Source of the DNA: Vreelandella aquamarina
GTDB lineage: Bacteria; Pseudomonadota; Gammaproteobacteria; Pseudomonadales; Halomonadaceae
Direction: 5' to 3'
Assembly: GCF_020075495.1 (NCBI RefSeq)
Contig: NZ_JABYQT010000002.1
Location: 434,001 to 498,000, forward strand
DNA: 64,000 nucleotides
This document shows, piece after piece, positions 61,860 through 64,000 of this stretch; the stretch's first letter is position 1; the number at the start of each line of letters is the position of its first letter. Both the position numbers and the translations under genes were made by a program. The notes beneath the pieces were generated by a model, which saw only the letters and a program-made list of their open reading frames with translations, was not told the DNA's origin and did no database searches.

Positions 61860-62846
61860 ATGACCAAAACGCTATTTCCCCGTCTTGCGCTGGCCAGTGC
61901 CGTTTCTCTGCTGATGACAACGCCTGCGCTTGCCGACACGCTGCGCCTTGGCACCGTGGTCAGCGCACCGCATCCGTGGGTCGACGCAGCCGAGGCATTC
62001 AAGGCCGAAGTGGAAGAGGCCACCGATAACCGTATCACGGTGCAAATCTTCCCGGGCGGTCAACTGGGTAACGATCAGACCATGGTGGATGAAATTCGAA
62101 TCGGCACCACCGACATGATCATTGGCGGCGTCATGAATATTTCCTCCTACGTACCCGATTTTGAAATTTTCAGCCTGAACTATCTGTTCGAGGACATGGA
62201 TGAGTTCCGTGTCGCCACTGATCCTGATTCAGCGGTTTTCCGCTACTTCGATGATGCCATGGCGGAGTCCGGCGTTGGCTTGACGTTGCTGAGCCTGACC
62301 GGCGGCGGTACGCGTAACCTGAGCACCAGTACAGGGCCAGTGACCGAGCCGTCCGATCTCGACGGGGTCAAGATGCGGGTAACGGGATCTCGTCTGGATG
62401 GTGAAATGTGGCAGCGGGTCGGAGCGTTGACCACGTCACTTCCCTGGACCGAAATCTATACCGGGCTGCAGACAGGCGTGGTGGGGGCGTTTGAAAGTAC
62501 CATCAGCGGCTACTTTTCAAGCCGCCTGTATGAAGTGGCGCCTTATCATGCCAAGACCGAGCATCAAATCATGATGAGCCATATCTCGATCAGCGAGAAT
62601 CGTTTCAATCGGTTCTCCGAAGAGGACCAGGCCATCATCCTGGAAGCTGCGCGCCACGCCGGTGAGTATGGCACCGAGAAAGGCGTGGAGTACGATGCCG
62701 AGTTCATCCAGCAGTTCGAGGACCTGGGAGTTACGGTGACCGAGGTCGATAAGCAGGCGTTTATCGATCAGATGGTTCCGTTGCATGATGAATTTGCCGA
62801 TGAGCGTGGTTTGACCGACCTGCTTGACACTATCCGCAGCCTATAA
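61860..62846 (+). CDS. TRAP transporter solute-binding protein (DctP type)
   Basis: A 328-residue periplasmic protein. A signal peptide (1-25, ending PALA) precedes the DctP domain with GTVVSAPHPWVDAAEAFKAEV, FPGGQLGNDQTMVDEIRIG, the Arg-bearing DGVKMRVTGSR and ETYTG-type YTGLQTGVVGAFEST. It binds a carboxylate-type ligand, chosen by the substrate of the upstream enzymes. A hairpin follows before dctQ. Confidence 0.93.
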   Translation: MTKTLFPRLALASAVSLLMTTPALADTLRLGTVVSAPHPWVDAAEAFKAEVEEATDNRITVQIFPGGQLGNDQTMVDEIRIGTTDMIIGGVMNISSYVPDFEIFSLNYLFEDMDEFRVATDPDSAVFRYFDDAMAESGVGLTLLSLTGGGTRNLSTSTGPVTEPSDLDGVKMRVTGSRLDGEMWQRVGALTTSLPWTEIYTGLQTGVVGAFESTISGYFSSRLYEVAPYHAKTEHQIMMSHISISENRFNRFSEEDQAIILEAARHAGEYGTEKGVEYDAEFIQQFEDLGVTVTEVDKQAFIDQMVPLHDEFADERGLTDLLDTIRSL

Positions 62847-62857
62847 CGGCGCGGGTG

Positions 62858-62887
62858 ATGCACCACCGCCTGGTAGGGGTGGTGCAT
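62858..62887 (+). other. intercistronic hairpin between dctP and dctQ
   Basis: ATGCACCACC (62858-62867) pairs with GGTGGTGCAT (62878-62887). A stem in this place typically favours higher production of the binding protein than of the membrane parts. There is no T-run, so full termination is unlikely. Confidence 0.7.
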
Positions 62888-62907
62888 GCCCATGAAAGGA
62901 CAGACGA

Positions 62908-63414
62908 ATGCGGAAAATAAACGACCTCATCGAAAAGGTCCTGCTGCTGCTGGCAGGCTCTTTGTTTGCTGCCTTTATACTCACCGTTCTTTATCAAGTC
63001 GTTGCACGCAACTATTTGAAAATTTCCGTCTCCTGGACCGATGAAGTGGCAATGGCCTGTTTCATCTGGTCGGTTTTCATCGGCGCGGCGGTCGCCCTGC
63101 GCAATCGCAAGCACTACGTCATCGACATCTTTCCCCCGCAGTTCGTGATTACCCAGCGCGTGCTGCGCCTGTTTGGCAGTCTGGCCTGCCTACCATTGAT
63201 CTACGTGCTGATCGTCCACGGCAACGTGTTGGTGGAGATGGGCTGGCGTCGTCGTTCGGTCGCGCTGGGAACGCCCATGGCCTACCTGTTTGCTGCGCTG
63301 CCCGTGGCTGGAATCGCCATGGTGCTGTTTTCCCTCGAAACCATCTATGACGATATCAAAGCACTTTTCAATCGCCACCCGGCCAAGCCAACGAAAGAGG
63401 CGAACGGCTCATGA
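62908..63414 (+). CDS. TRAP transporter small permease subunit (DctQ type)
   Basis: A 168-residue membrane protein with four helices (about 8-30, 45-68, 88-108, 125-148), and the family segment FILTVLYQVVARNYL and VSWTDEVAMACFIWSVFIG. It pairs with DctM. The start has AAGGA upstream; the stop overlaps the dctM start (ATGA). Confidence 0.92.
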   Translation: MRKINDLIEKVLLLLAGSLFAAFILTVLYQVVARNYLKISVSWTDEVAMACFIWSVFIGAAVALRNRKHYVIDIFPPQFVITQRVLRLFGSLACLPLIYVLIVHGNVLVEMGWRRRSVALGTPMAYLFAALPVAGIAMVLFSLETIYDDIKALFNRHPAKPTKEANGS

Positions 63415-64000
63415 GCCCACTGTTTATTCTGATCGGCAGTTTTCTGCTCTTTATCGCCCTGAGTGTTCCCATTGCCTTCGCCATTGGCCTGGCATCGATT
63501 CTGACCATTCTTGAAATGGGGCTGTCGCTGACATCGGTGGCTAACCAGATGTTTGCCAGCATCAACTCGTTTCCGCTTTTGGCTGTGCCGTTTTTCCTTC
63601 TGCTGGGGCGGCTGATGAACGATGGCGGTATTACCGACCGACTGCTGAAGTTTGCCGATAGCTCGGTAGGCCATATTCGCGGTGGCCTTGGCCATATCAA
63701 TGTGATGGTGTCGATGATGTTTGCCAGCCTGTCCGGCTCGGCAGCAGCGGATACGGCAAGCGTCGGGGCGGTATTGATCCCGGCAATGAAAAAATCAGGT
63801 TACCCGGCACCTTTTGCGGTTGCCTTGACGGCGGCTTCCTCGGTGCTTGGCGGCATCATTCCGCCGTCCATCCTGATGGTCATTTACGGCGCCTTTGGCA
63901 ACGTATCTGTTGGCGCGCTGTTTCTGGGCGGCGTGCTGCCGGGCATTCTGGTAGGGCTGATGCAGATGGCCTACGTCTATTACGTTGCCAAGCGGGAAAA
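63411..64000 (+). CDS. TRAP transporter large permease subunit (DctM type), 5' part
   Basis: The first 196 codons are in the window; the rest is cut off at 64000. The hydrophobic sequence with INSFPLLAVPFFLLLGRLMN, SMMFASLSGSAAADTASVGA and LGGIIPPSILMVIYGAF is the DctM core. It forms the Na+-driven transport channel with DctQ and DctP. Confidence 0.93.
   Translation, partial: MSPLFILIGSFLLFIALSVPIAFAIGLASILTILEMGLSLTSVANQMFASINSFPLLAVPFFLLLGRLMNDGGITDRLLKFADSSVGHIRGGLGHINVMVSMMFASLSGSAAADTASVGAVLIPAMKKSGYPAPFAVALTAASSVLGGIIPPSILMVIYGAFGNVSVGALFLGGVLPGILVGLMQMAYVYYVAKRE

Overview
This window looks like a chromosomal stretch from a moderately GC-rich, halophilic gammaproteobacterium of the Halomonadaceae (Halomonas or a close relative). 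The basis is the betIBA/choX choline-to-betaine locus, the TRAP and SLC13-type transporters, the gammaproteobacterial form of ffs, tRNA-Met, proS, fadE and glp genes, and overall protein style. I could not run a search, so the genus is an inference. I saw no phage genes, insertion sequences or CRISPR arrays.

Region 1 (1-9.8 kb): after the start of topB comes an eight-gene minus-strand block. It encodes a fused iron/phosphosugar-type ABC permease, ATPase and periplasmic binding protein, an inositol monophosphatase, a dual-specificity-type cysteine phosphatase, a LacI-type regulator, an exported MINPP-like histidine phosphatase (phytase-like) and a porin. Together they read as a possible inositol-phosphate/phytate capture, import and dephosphorylation system. 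Region 2 (9.8-15.9 kb) is mostly housekeeping: an ABC1 kinase-like protein, a GNAT, a SEC-C repeat protein, an AmpG-like permease and a SlyD-type isomerase, followed by a structured, terminator-ended stretch that may be a small RNA. Region 3 (15.9-20.4 kb) is a four-gene operon with a cupredoxin-like protein, a sensor EAL protein with a dead GGDEF motif, a DUF3034 protein and a truncated hemoglobin predicted to be a lipoprotein.

Region 4 (20.6-38.2 kb) holds proS, a lipoprotein, benE with a divergent XRE-cupin regulator flanked by two matching palindromes, nfo, a glycerophosphodiesterase, a quinone reductase, a TenA-like protein, an SLC13 transporter, the glycerol genes glpR-glpK and glpD, and fadE. 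Region 5 (38.4-43.7 kb) is betIBA with divergent choX, then tRNA-Met and the 4.5S SRP RNA.

Region 6 (44.6-54.3 kb) is an exopolysaccharide operon: UDP-glucose dehydrogenase, an Alg8-like synthase, an Alg44-like PilZ/HlyD subunit, a PL14-like lyase, a PL5 (AlgL-like) lyase and a Sel1-repeat lipoprotein that is frameshifted near its 3' end. The alginate-type secretion parts combined with a UDP-GlcA-forming enzyme rather than a GDP-mannose dehydrogenase suggest a c-di-GMP-controlled glucuronan-like polymer. A Crp/Fnr-type regulator lies at each end of the operon.

Region 7 (55.8-64 kb) has nsrR, a DUF488 gene, and a plus-strand catabolic block: an Lrp-type regulator, a class V PLP enzyme, an FMO-like flavoprotein, two CMD/AhpD-like proteins and a TRAP transporter (DctP, DctQ, partial DctM). 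Its substrate is unknown.
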